From: Mesodorylaimus sp. YZB2_4 | Lineage: Eukaryota; Nematoda; Enoplea; Dorylaimida; Dorylaimidae | DNA: 64,000 nucleotides | Direction of reading: 5' to 3' | Assembly: GCA_030248295.1 (NCBI GenBank) | Contig: JASANH010000972.1 | Coordinates: 48,078-112,077 of the forward strand | Shown: positions 45,120 to 56,913 of the stretch, one piece after another | Layout of the letters: the number at the start of each line of letters is the position of its first letter | Position numbering within the stretch: position 1 is the stretch's first letter | Translations under genes and position numbers: made by a program | Notes under the pieces: generated by a model | The model's database searches: none | What the model was told of the DNA's origin: nothing | The model's input: only the letters and a program-made list of their open reading frames with translations

Positions 45120-47458
45120 CTAAAAAACAAGAATCAAGTTCTACCAACTAGCCCCACTCATCAGTGTCCCTCGTCAAATATTCATTGTTACGTCTGCGTA
45201 TCTATGCATTGATTCCGGGTGATGATTAGTTATTGGTATTAGGACAAAGAAGTTCAAAAAGCTGTGACTGAAAAAGTTGCTTCACTGAGGGAATTAGGCA
45301 CTCACGCATGAAAGGAGGAAATGTGAGAAATCCCCATCGGGATTTCCCTGATCCCTGATTCCAATCCTGAAAAAGTGATCTTGACTCATCGCTAGCGTCC
45401 AAGCAGCGTCAATAACCCCTGGCAGATATGATATTGATATTACCCAATAATAACCCCTAAGAAGATATGAATGTTTATTGGATATAGATAGGGATACACA
45501 GATAGGGATACACAGTAGATATCTGTCAGCACCACAACCCTGATTGCGCAAAGAGTGTCTGATTGCAAGACTCTCTCTGCTCCAAGGCTCCTGCATACTA
45601 GGCGCGTGGATGCGTGCGTGTGTGCGTGAACGAAATTGCAGGTGCGCAGGCCCGTACATACTCTCGTCGTATCGACGTAGACGTAGCAAGATAGACGTAG
45701 CACACTGTGTGTGTAAGTTAATAATGTTCAGGCGCGGCATACTGTAGCTACGTCGCGAATCCTACGTCGATCTGCTCCCAAGTCGGCGTAGTTATTGCAC
45801 AAAGTTCCGATTTTTCTGCAAAAACTACACTGCTACGTCTGTTGATCAGATAAATCGAAAATTTGATCAAAATTTAAAATTTTCCGCTTTCTTGGAGGAA
45901 TTTTATCGTAGACTCGTCGTATCGTCCTCGTCGTTTTATCGTAAATTTTGAGTTAGAAATGCTGTAAGTTTAGCGGAATTATTTTTATTTTGTGTTTTTT
46001 TGGGCTCACTTTAACCGTGGCACCAACACAATTGTTCGCCTTTTACTGCTTGAACGCAGTTCTTGTTTTTGTTTTTAGTGCTTACTGGCACAGGGCTCGG
46101 ATAATATCGACACTTACGAGGATTACATTTATCATGACATTGATAATAATGATGATTTTAATACAACTTTGAATGTGACTTTTGAATTTTGAGACCTCAC
46201 AAGCACGAGTCAGAATAGAACTAATCAGTACCGACTGATCAGTAATTTAGTATCGACTGTCCTGAACATACCTATCCTACCATGGTAATTTGCCGTCAAA
46301 ACTACAAAAAATTAGTCGTGTTTCGTTAGTATGAAAGCGCCGTTTTTTAACGACTGCCAGGCCCTATCACGCGCACGGACTGGTTTTGCGTAGCTCGCAC
46401 CCCAATACGTAGACGCACGCACTTCTGCAAAAACAACGCCGACGACGATACGACACGCGGCACTAACGAGCAGGATGTGTATGTGTTTACTATCCCCGCA
46501 CGCTTTAGAAGACACGGCTAACGGAGACACGCATTTTTTAGTCAGACGAATCTGCAAACAAGGAAGCGCCAGACTAAGCATAAGCCTAAGCCGAAGCCTA
46601 AGCTTCAATGTGTATTTCCATGGGAAGGGGGTGAAACACATTTTTGACCTTTGCGCCACCATACACTAATGTGGTACTTAGGTGATATACTTATTTAACA
46701 TCATTTAGGAATTGGGATCTCGCGCCTACTCATGGTATGCCTGCTCAAAGCATGCCGACCGTTCACGACAAACATATCTCTGCATGATGTCGACTCACCT
46801 ACTGTCATTTGCATGATGTCTAATTAGTAGTGTTTTGTGTCAGGCCCGCTGCCTTGGCAATTACCTAGGGATCTAGTTTTATAAGGATGAGGTTCTAGTT
46901 ATTTGTGATTACTTTAGGCGCTTTGACGATTAGCTCAAAGGGCCATGTAAGGCCATGTATCTCAGTATGTAGTCAGAGAGGAGAGGTTGTATCCCGGCGC
47001 TTCAATAAAGTCCCCATTTCGACGTCGATATTCTTCTCTGATGCTCACCTATTCCAAGGCCAGTCGACATCGACCATACTGGGCCCTGCTCCACAGTATC
47101 GTGGGTAAGCATTGAGCATATGTAACTCAAGTTGTCCTCATCCCCTAGACTTCGGACACATCACCCAACCCTTGTTACATTAAGGGCCCACTCCGTGATC
47201 CCCAGGGAAAGGACCCCTCTCACGATCAGTCTCGCGTGTAGTTTGCCGTCAAGCAGGCCCAAGAATGGACTCGGACTTAAAATCGACCTTCAAATTTCTT
47301 ACACCCTCAGAAGCGGATCTATGAATGTATCTTATTCTGAGCATTGCGTCAGGTGCATTTTTTTAGTAGTTAGTCATGGCCGCTGCAAGCATCGGCAGCG
47401 GCTCTTCTCCAAATGTATAACCTATTTTTTTAAATTTGGCGATCCAATCTTCTAACAG
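45120..47458. other. Intergenic stretch, no recognised gene
   Basis: Contains a tandem duplication of AGATAGGGATACAC near 45485-45513 and TAAGCCTAAGC-type repeats near 46575-46600. No coding exon is supported. Confidence 0.5.
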
Positions 47459-48563
47459 GTGAAGCCACTCAAGATCTCCGGGAGTGGTTTGACAATTTTG
47501 AGTACTGTAGCGAGAGTATCGTTGTGGAAGCGTAGAGCGGCGAATAAAATGATCGAACCAACCGCTCAGGTCGGCCGACGAGAAGAGACTGATTGTGAGT
47601 ATAGAGAAGCTTCGTTACACCGTCTTTTACGGACAAAGGTAAGCAGACGACCAGTCGGAGACAGAACGAAGAAGGAGCCACAGGAAAGCGAACTAGGCAT
47701 AGAAGGAGAACAGAATCACGTTTGTAAAGTCAAAGATCGACGGTGCTTTTCTTGGGCTGTAATGTGAGCCTTGAATCCGTCGCGACAGTACCTGAGTTAT
47801 GTGCTGGATAATTTGGATGACCAGATTCAATTAAAAAATGTCTCAAAGATGGGGCCCTCACCAGAATCTCGATCAGAACACCCTAACTCCGTACGGCTTT
47901 GCTAGAGCGTACTCGACAGCTAACCTAGCTCGCCCTCATCAAGTCGGCATTCGGCCTCAGCAACCGCACATTCGGATGAAAACAGTTGTTGGCTATCTCC
48001 GAGACCTGAGAAATCTCGTTCGACAAGCGTATTGTGTGATAAGCGTGAAAAAGCCCACGCGCTGTTTTAAAAAACCTTTTTCTGCCAGATTAGCTGTGTC
48101 TGATCAAAATCAACCCAATTTAAAAATTCAGAAAGTAGCATACATCAACTTTGGAACCTTTGAAAGAACTAGTGGCTGCTGTAACCACCAACACCAACAA
48201 ATGTTTTCTCTGGCGTCTTCAGCCATCGTTCAAAATGCAGCCGATTACGACATCACGTCGGGCCTTCAAGCCGTCACTTCAAACTGTGGATTCAACAATC
48301 GCCGATGCGGCGCTTCTGGTGGCTCGCACCGCAAGCAGTACCCACGCTAACAGCCGAATGTCACATCGACCAGCCAGCGAGCCCTGGCGGGTTTTTTCAA
48401 GTGTCATTACTGTGGCATTCAAGGCCATCACGGGTCAGTGTGCATGAAGGCAGCCCGCGCCTGTAAAAATTTTAACAATGATTGTTGAAATTTTCAAACC
48501 GAGACATAGAGATTCAAACCGTGCACTCATTGCGGTTGGACAGGTCACAATCGCGATAACTGT
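47459..48563 (+). pseudogene. Retrotransposon gag-like remnant with two CCHC zinc knuckles
   Basis: One reading frame (from 47838) contains two CX2CX4HX4C motifs: CHYCGIQGHHGSVC at 48402-48443 and CTHCGWTGHNRDNC at 48522-48563. They are interrupted by in-frame stops near 48348, 48486 and 48510. Paired zinc knuckles are typical of nucleocapsid regions of LTR-retrotransposon gag. Upstream, a gag-like REWFDNFEYC segment lies near 47480. No protease, integrase or LTR is recognisable, so the family cannot be assigned. Confidence 0.65.
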
Positions 48564-51500
48564 CGGTTCTTTCCAAGAAAAAGCTGGGTACCCGCATTTC
48601 TTCTCATGGCAATGGCTTGGCAGGCCTTGGCATGATCTTGTCGAGATGGAGATTTCTTGCCACATGTCTTGGCAAGATGTTTTTTTTTGCTTATCTCATG
48701 CTGGTTTCTTGACGTTTTCAAAATGCCATAGTGGATCTTGGCAAGATTCTTGCCAAGAATATGGTCATGTCATGCTCTTGGCATGATGACGTTTCGTGAC
48801 AAGGCTGAAGTCCGCATGCCAAGTTTCATGCATCTACTCTTACACAGGACAACTTAGGCTTTGTATCGCACTTTCTTTCTGACCCTAAATGATGAGCTGT
48901 TTCATGCAGAAGAGTATTTACGACATTTTTATTAGCTGTGTTCGTATTTCATACATTCATCAATCAAATAGAATTTTGGTCTTGTTTAATGCCATAGGCA
49001 CGCTTCGGCATTGTCTCAAGGTAAACTCTCGGGAATGCAAAAGGATAAATTCAGGATCAGAAAGTACTGAGTTGCAGTAAGCTGTGCGCATGCTTATATC
49101 AAAAATAGGAGTACAGGCGGGAAAAATACTGATCATGTGTGCATGCGTCCCCCACCCCCACGCCACGCCAAATCCCAGACAGGGACTCTGGCCACCTGAG
49201 TGCAACCTCATTGAAGCAGATAGCGAATTCCCTTCCTGTTCGGATTACCAGACTTTGACCCCACCCACGAATCCAACTGAAGCCGCGCAACTGGCCATCG
49301 TCAATGCCACGGTTCCAATGGAAAATGGTCAACCCGTTCAATCCACTAGTCGGCACGGTGCAGCCTCCAGTCTGGGCGCTACACCTGTAACACGCACCCA
49401 CCACCTACGTCTTGCCTGGTGTCGCCTCCTGATTCTGGACTACCGCCTGACTCCCGTAGGACAGATCCTTGGGGCGCGTAGATGGTGCCGCGGGGAGCTT
49501 ACGCACTCCGCATATAAATCAGAGCAGTAGTCTCTGACCTCAAGTGGTCTATAACTGGCGAAACATCAACCCGAGATGTTGACCATGTCTCACTTGTGTC
49601 AATCGATGGGCACACTGCCGGCTCCAGGCACATGTTACACACCTCAGGGCGGGTAGCGCAAGTCTAGCCAAAGAAAAGGCGAGATGCGCCTGCCAAGCAT
49701 TCACCACTACCACCTAGCCTCGTCCACAAGTCCTGAAGGGCTGTCGATCCACAATGCGGCAACCCCTCCCCCCATCCCTTCTGGACTGAACGTCCTGCTG
49801 GACCCTATTTCGCGAAAAACAAGACCATCTTGTCGGCAAGCTTACCGACTGACCACGATGTGACTTGTCGATCCGGCTTGACTTGTTTGACTGCCTCGAT
49901 ACAACTTGATCAGCTTTGAGCGCTCTGAATGCCCAGGACCAACCGTTCGCCAGACGACTCCGGCGATACTGCGATCACTGAGCTCTGAACAGCCTGTTTT
50001 ATTAGCATAGCCCAGATCGTCCAAGATGGCATGATCTAGACGAAGAAGTGGGTGGTACACGTCGGCTAGAACGCCACGTTTTGAATGTTCCAGATCCATT
50101 AGTACTAAATTAGGGGCCCTAGCGCCGCCTTCAAAAAATTGTTTCCATAGTAATGGCTGAAAAAGTTGTATCTTTTTGAAGTCGCTGCGCTAGTCTCCCG
50201 TTTGCGCTGATCGAATCTTCTATGTTTGATCCAGGTCAGTTTGGATTGCACGTAGAGGATCGAACGGAATTTTGTGATTAAACTGATAAATCGTGGGCGT
50301 CTATACGAATTTTTCGAATTCTGTTGCTGAATTTGTATCGTTTGCGAAAAATATTTGCCAGCCATCAAAAATGAATGACCAGCAATCCTCTATCGCCCAC
50401 TATCCGACTTTAAACTCTGCGAAAAACACTGATCTTTGGAATGTTTTTAGGGTGATCGAGAACGATGAACTGTAGTCCCACGCGAATTCAATGGAATTTC
50501 GAGCATGTTTGGCGTGGCACGGTATCGGAGAGCTGACCTTAGAAATATTCACCACTTGAGGATGCTAAAACCTATGTCTGAATATGTACCACATCCTAGA
50601 CGTCACACGTGCCAGCACAAAATCTCCAGACTTGTTTATCCCTATGTCAGGAGATCTCTAGCACAGCGGCTTAGGTCGATGGACCCTTTTTCCTATTCGG
50701 GACAAAGTGCAGAGTCGCTATAGCTTCATAGACCCCAAATGATGCTGCGGCTTTTCGTTAATTTTTGCCGAAAAAGTCTGTCATTCCAGACGAATAAGTT
50801 TTAGATGCCAGCGCACTCAGTGGATAACAGTACTAGGATGGATAGTCTGCTCGGACAAGTCGATCAGAAAACACGCAAAAGCTAGAGAGTTTATTCCTGC
50901 GCGAATATCCGGAGCACAGCGAAGAAATCGAGCAGAGTTATATAAAAGTAATCGTGATCTTTGCATAGCAGATGGGCGGGTTTCGAGTCTTGCTCGAACG
51001 GTGGATGCGTAGTTTTTACTTTCTACCGTCCGCGCGTCAGAAGGTGATCAGTCAGAAGATAAAAAATGAGTTAACGCAAATGGATTCTGGCTCTCTTGCT
51101 AAGTTGCCCTTATGGCCAATCACTTTGCTCATCAATGTCACCATTGCACCAGCAACAGCGACACCGAGGAGAAGAGCTACCAGATTTATATCCGCTCACA
51201 AGCTTCCTATTTTTGACCCAGTTTGAAGTACCTTCTGACTAAGGATGTGATCTATCTGGCATTGATAGGATGGGTTTGTTAATTTCACGATGAGGAGTGC
51301 AAAATCAGACAGCTGCTTTCCAAACACAAGTCTCGTCAAAATACTGTCAACTACAGTTGGTTGCGTACAAAATACGCATGCTCAAAGTTTGCGTATTACG
51401 CAATTGAAATTGGGATGCGTATACTCAAACGCATCCGCATTCTAACCGATGTGCGCATGTACCGTACGCATACGCATGTGCGCAATACGCAAACTGGCTT

Positions 51501-52344
51501 TTATGCAATACATACGATGCGTACGCCGATATGAGAAGCTTGAGCTAAATTATAAATTATTGCGCATCTTTTTCTAACGGTGACGACGATAGATAGGGCC
51601 AATGTGCTAACATCCTCTTTTTAATCCATATTTCTTGTCTCAGGGTTATTGTCTGTAACGCATATGCGTGTTTGAGCCATCCCATTTCAATTATGAACTG
51701 GCTTCGCGCGTAGAAGGAAGGGCTGTATATAACCCTGCATAACCACATCTATCTCCTTTATACTTCCTTTTTTTGATCTTTTATGATTATTCCCCATGTC
51801 GACATAAAACTCTCATAAAAGCTTGATAAAGCTACTTCTGCATGGAGAGAAGTTTTTTGTGTAATTTTGCATGCAGTGTTCCCTGTCCAGGCTTCATGGC
51901 AAGGTGTAAGTTTAATAGTTTGTAGCGATTCAGTAACTACGCTAATTTATTTATCCTCCACGGCAAGGATTTCACATGTACGTTACGTAGGAGACCAAGA
52001 AGAGTGGATGGAAGAAATTGTATTCGACTCCGCGAAGTGATTCACTTGTTCTGAGGTTGTTCAAAGAAGATCTTCCAAAGCGAGCCCACGTTCTCTACAG
52101 GAAAATGCGCATAGGAAGCATTTATGTTTCTTCACACAATGGGGCAGCCAGTGAATTGCGTCTCCACAGAGCGGTATATCATACGTAATGCTGGAAAAAG
52201 ACTTGCTTTTATCACTCAGTAGGGTCAATAGGAATTTCGGCAAGCATTCCTATTCTTAAAAGTTCTTGTCCAAATTTCGTGCTAGAAATTTGGAAAGTCT
52301 TATTAGTCTTCTTGTAAGTCGTGCTGTTGAATGGAGACTCGGGC
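48564..52344. other. Repeat-rich stretch without a supported gene
   Basis: 48590-48790 contains many CTTGGCA/TGCCAAG motifs that can pair, including ATCTTGGCAAGATTCTTGCC. An open frame at 49084-49530 is GC-rich and repeat-like, with no domain. The remainder shows nothing beyond the small inverted repeat near 51386-51495. Confidence 0.45.
51386..51495. repeat. Small inverted repeat with a TACGCAT cluster
   Basis: AGTTTGCGTATTACGCA (51386-51402) is mirrored by TGCGCAATACGCAAACT (51479-51495), with one mismatch. Many GCGTAC/ATGCGT hexamers lie between and beside the arms. It may be a tiny MITE. Confidence 0.7.
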
Positions 52345-52485
52345 ACAAAGATTCAAGACGCGTATCACTTTTCAGTTCTAACATGATACAGGAACGACGC
52401 CTAGTAGGGGTGTTATTGCCAACTCGAGCACTGAGTCCGTTGTCTCATCGCCAGCTTGGATGCTTTGACATTTTTTTATGGTTGT
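52345..52485 (+). repeat. Left arm of the inverted repeat flanking the LINE
   Basis: Almost identical to the reverse complement of 54528-54665, with only a few substitutions and small indels over about 138 bases (for example ...GATACAGGAACGACGCC... in both). It lies immediately upstream of the reverse transcriptase remnant. Confidence 0.95.
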
Positions 52486-52629
52486 TATTCGTCTATGATA
52501 TTATAACTATATCTACTGTAACTTCTTTTCCAAAGTTGGATTTAATTAACTGTCTAACTGACGATGAGCATAATCTGTTTTACAGTGCATTGTAAAATTT
52601 GTTTTCTGATTAACTGGAATTACGTGAGA

Positions 52630-54500
52630 CAGTTGATTGATTCCAACTTTGCAAGAGGAGTTACAGTAGATATAGTTAGGATATCAAAGACGACCGCAAA
52701 TTCGCCTTCTGAATTCTGGAATGCTTATAGGCAGTTTGAACCAATAAATCGGTCTTTTTCCCCATTGTTTGATGCAATTGGAAGAATTGTTTCTGACCAG
52801 GAGGAAAAAGCGAACCTTCTTCAAAATGTTTTCTCTGGGTATTTTAACTCGAATCTGTGTTCCCGCTATTGGCCGCCTCTGCCTGACCCTGATGATTATT
52901 TTGATTACTCCGTGACTGAGTATTTTGTCAGGCAGCAGCTCACTGCTTTACGACTTCGGGGCGCTCCTGGGTCAGATGGTCTACCGGCATCTATTCTTCG
53001 AAATTTGGCTCTATCGATCTCGTCAGCCCACTAATCTGATCAACAGATCTTCAAGAGGTCCATAAGCTTTCATAACTGCATAAGTAATTCTGATTCCCAA
53101 ATCGGGAGATCGCTCGTTGCCGTCTAGTTATCGTCCAATTTCTCTGCTTCCAATTCTCTCAAAAATAATGGAGCAGCATGTTTTTAGACTTCTGCAAGCA
53201 CGGCTTACGGTATTTTGTCATCAAAGCAGCATGGATTTCGTCGTGGGCACTCGACTACTGGAGCAATTATTCAGGTAATTCAATCGATCCACGACTGGCT
53301 TAATTCCCCATCATTTCGAGCAGTTGGTGCGGTATTTTTTGATTTAAAAAAGGCGTTCGATAGAGCGCCTCATTTTCAACTGTTGGAGTCTTTGGAACGA
53401 GACCACAAATTGTCTCCTACGTCACTCAAATGGATCGCATCATATTCATCTGATCGATCGCAGTTTGTTTCAATCGGCCAGTCGTCTTCAAGACCATCTC
53501 CTGTGATATCTGGAGTCCCGCAGGGATCAGTGCTGGATCCTATCCTTTTTACGGCATTTATTAACTCGTTATTGATTCGTTTTGAGGCGACCTATCCTAA
53601 CTTTTTTTACTTGCATATGCTGATGATTTAGCTTTAGCAGTCCCTCCTCATCTCCCTCGGCCATTCAGAATCGGCTCCAGCCTGCAGTCGACTTTATTGC
53701 GAACCATATTTCGAAACTTGGACTCGAATTGAACACGGACAAATCTCAGGCCTGTATTTTTCGATATTACCGTTCAGCGACAAAGCTCCCTTCATTGACT
53801 TTGAACGGTAAATTGATCCAGTTTACAAATGTCGTGAAGTATTTGGGAGTGCATCTTTCAATGGATTTGCAGTTCTCTCAGCATTGCTACGAGATTGCTG
53901 CTTCTTCAAGACGATTAATTAGTGCTTTTCGTAGAAAGTTTGGGAAATTCGCATCGCAAGTTTTGGAGACAATGTATCTTTGTTGCGTTCGCCCTCGCTT
54001 GGACTACGGATGTGTTGCATGGTCTCCAATCCAAATGAAGTTAGTGGACGACTTGGAAAGAACACAAAAGTTTGCGGCGAGAGCAGTTCTGAATAATTGG
54101 TCAATACCATACGAATCGGCCTTGAAGACATTAAATTGGACATTTTTATCTGATCGAAGAAACCATCATAAACTGTTTCAACTATATCGATATTACCATG
54201 GTCATGCGGTTTATCCAACTCAGCGTTTTGTGCACACGGACATGTGCGGTCGTCGTATAAGTGCTCGAATAACAAAGCCTCATCACCTCGAAATAACTAA
54301 ACCTCGCTCGTTGTCATATTCTCAGAGTTTCGAGTTTTCGACTATTACTTCATGGAGTTCTGTGATACCGAGTGATATCGCTTTCGGTACTTTCGAGGAA
54401 TTCAAAAGTTATGTTTCTGAGCTTCGTTTTTAGACCTTTTTATCCTGTTTCTCTCGTATTTGTGCTGTGCTATTTCAGTGGGCTGATAAGCTTTTCTTCA
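52630..54500 (+). mobile_element. Non-LTR (LINE) reverse transcriptase, frameshifted
   Basis: Reverse transcriptase blocks appear in order but across three frames: SPSEFWNAYRQFEP and GAPGSDGLPASIL (to 53034), VILIPKSGD...SSYRPISLLP (from 53084, another frame), KQHGFRRGHSTTGA, FFDLKKAFDRAPH and SGVPQGSVLDPILF (53215-53600), then YADD at 53616-53627 in a third frame, and LNTDKSQACIF, VKYLGVHLS and RPRLDYGCVAW (53729-54433). The blocks resemble Jockey/CR1-type LINEs. The endonuclease domain is missing at the 5' side, where an inverted repeat begins instead. A short 3' tail precedes the right arm. The element cannot be active as it stands. Confidence 0.9.
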
Positions 54501-54527
54501 TAGTAAATATAGCTTAGCATAGCATGG

Positions 54528-54665
54528 CAACCATAAAAAATGTCAAAGCATCCAAGCTGGCGATGAGACAACGGACTCAGTGCTCGAGTTGGCAGTAATA
54601 CCCTACTAGGCGTCGTTCCTGTATCATGCTAGAACTGAAAAGTGATCCGCGTCTTGAATCTTTGT
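54528..54665 (-). repeat. Right arm of the inverted repeat flanking the LINE
   Basis: The mate of 52345-52485, inverted. See that entry. Confidence 0.95.
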
Positions 54666-54997
54666 TTAATTATTATTACTCACATGAGAATCAGTATCAC
54701 CATATAAAATTCACAACGTAAGATTGACAAAACTATTTGAATAGTTAAAACTTTTTTCTGCACGTGGGACCAAATCATTACTTGTTAAGCTATCCAGCTT
54801 GGGCTGCAGCTTCCGCTCAGAATATTGTGGGACAAGCATACTTGCTGAAGAAGTCTGACTCCTTTAGATTCCTATCGACTTATAAACTGTCTGAGGCGGA
54901 GATGCTGCTCGATTGCCGCTGACTTTCTTTACCCTGTCAGCCTGCATATCACTTTTTTTCGATTTTCAGCAATGCTGTCAAAGGCTATTATTACAAC

Positions 54998-55003
54998 TTT
55001 ATT
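54998..55003 (-). promoter_or_regulatory. Polyadenylation signal for Ly6-like gene C
   Basis: AATAAA on the minus strand, about 77 bases beyond the stop of the gene that ends at 55080. Confidence 0.45.
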
Positions 55004-55079
55004 TAAACTCATTGCTTTTTTAAAATCACTCACTGTTATAAAAAAATTACATACCGACATATAAGGCAATTAAAATTTT

Positions 55080-56875
55080 TTAGAATCGAATGTTTGGCAA
55101 GGCACTCATGCCGCATAGCGAGATGAAACCTATGGGCAAATTTTTAACAGCGCTACCACCTTGACGACCAGTCTTAGGAGGCTTTGGACTCTTTATTTCT
55201 CCATCACCCTTAGGCATATTAGGAGGTTCAGTATCGTCATCATCTCCACCATCCGTGGGACCACCGCCTTTTTTAAATATCTTCTCTGCGCGTTCAAATT
55301 CACTCTCGCCATTGCAATTGTTGGAGTTGCAGCCGCATACTACGCACTTGCCATCATCGCCGTCTTCCCACTTGCATGCATTACTCCCTCCACGGCTACA
55401 ACCCTTAATCACTGTTTCAGCAGCTTTGCTACCTATCGAAAAAATGAGAAAGTGAAAGTTGGTTTATTTCGAGCTAGGAAGGAAGTAACAAGTTTTTGGA
55501 ATCAACAGCTGAAAAGTAGACTCCAAAAGCGCAGCCAGGTCTTTTGTGCATTACGTGCTCCTATTTTGACGTAAGATGCAAAAGAAAAAAGCAACGTTAA
55601 CTGTCGGTTTTTCAGACAATTTAAATGTCTACAGGTCTCCGCTGTCCTATGAGACGTTTTGTTTCAATCGCATAGAGCTCTGGTCAGTGTCGATATCGAT
55701 GGATAGTGCCCAAAAAATCGTGTCCGAAGTTTCAGACTAGCCAATGCACACATAGGATAATCAGTATTAGGAAGGCTTGTCTACTCGGCCAATTCAAAAC
55801 GCACCCATGGTCGATTAGGGAATGGTTAACAGCTTTTTTTGCGTACCAGCAAGCATGGATGAGCAACGAGCAGAGGTTCATTAAAAGATCTGACTCGCGG
55901 AGTACAAAATGGGCAAGGAGTGCCGGTCTCTTGGGCTGATGCGCTCTTCTGTCGAGTGTTCGACTAGCGGCTGGGTAAACTTCTTAGTACAATGATTCCT
56001 TCCATCCTCAACGCTTGTACGACATCAGCCATTGCCGATGTCGTACAAGCGTTAGCAAGAACATCAAGTTAGAAGGAGGGAAGAAAAATTGTTAAGAATA
56101 TCTTCAGAAAATAAACATCGAATCAAAAGTCATTGCACATTATTCTCAGCTGCTGGGTATTATGTAATTTGGAAGCATAGAGCTGCAGAGTATCCATGTT
56201 GTGATTATATGGATCACCGCAGCTAGTATCTTTTGTGGAGCCTGTCGAAACGGCTTTGTCTTTCTGGAGATCCAAAACGCACGTTTTGCTGTTCCAGAGA
56301 ACAAGTGCAGCCAATGTTAATTCCCGCTGTGTGTTCAGGTCAGACTCAAAATTTGTAAGATTTTAATCAAATACTGTAATTGGGATTTAGGAGCTACCAA
56401 AAATCTATACATATCTCACTTAGTTAATTGAGATTCCTGTTTTTTCAATTGATTCACTTACAGTTGACTTACACATCCGTGCAGTTTGGATTTTGCTAGG
56501 ATTTTTAAATTCTGATTATGGTCCCCAAAAGATAAGGTAGATGCAGATATGCATTTGCGACAGAGTTTGTTATCGATAATCCCTAGATGTGGAATGTCAT
56601 TCAGGACAGATACAGATACAGGTCGACATCAACACTCATCAAAGCTCTCTGCAATGAAAGAAAAGTGTCCCACAAGACAGCGCGGACATACATACATAGA
56701 GATGGCCTTGAAAATCGACTTTATATAGTAGCTATTACATGTAAAAAAATAGATGTCACTTGCATGGCCACAGTAACGAGTGTTTTTTAGCTTCAACGTC
56801 GCGTCATTACAGCGATATTTATATATAATACATACATAATACATATAGTACATATATATAATACATATATATATA

Positions 56876-56913
<38 letters not shown>

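Noticed and set aside
56123..56314. Minus-strand frame with a signal-peptide-like start
   Set aside because: It lies in intron 2 of Ly6-like gene C, has no supporting splice model or paralogue and resembles no family I know.
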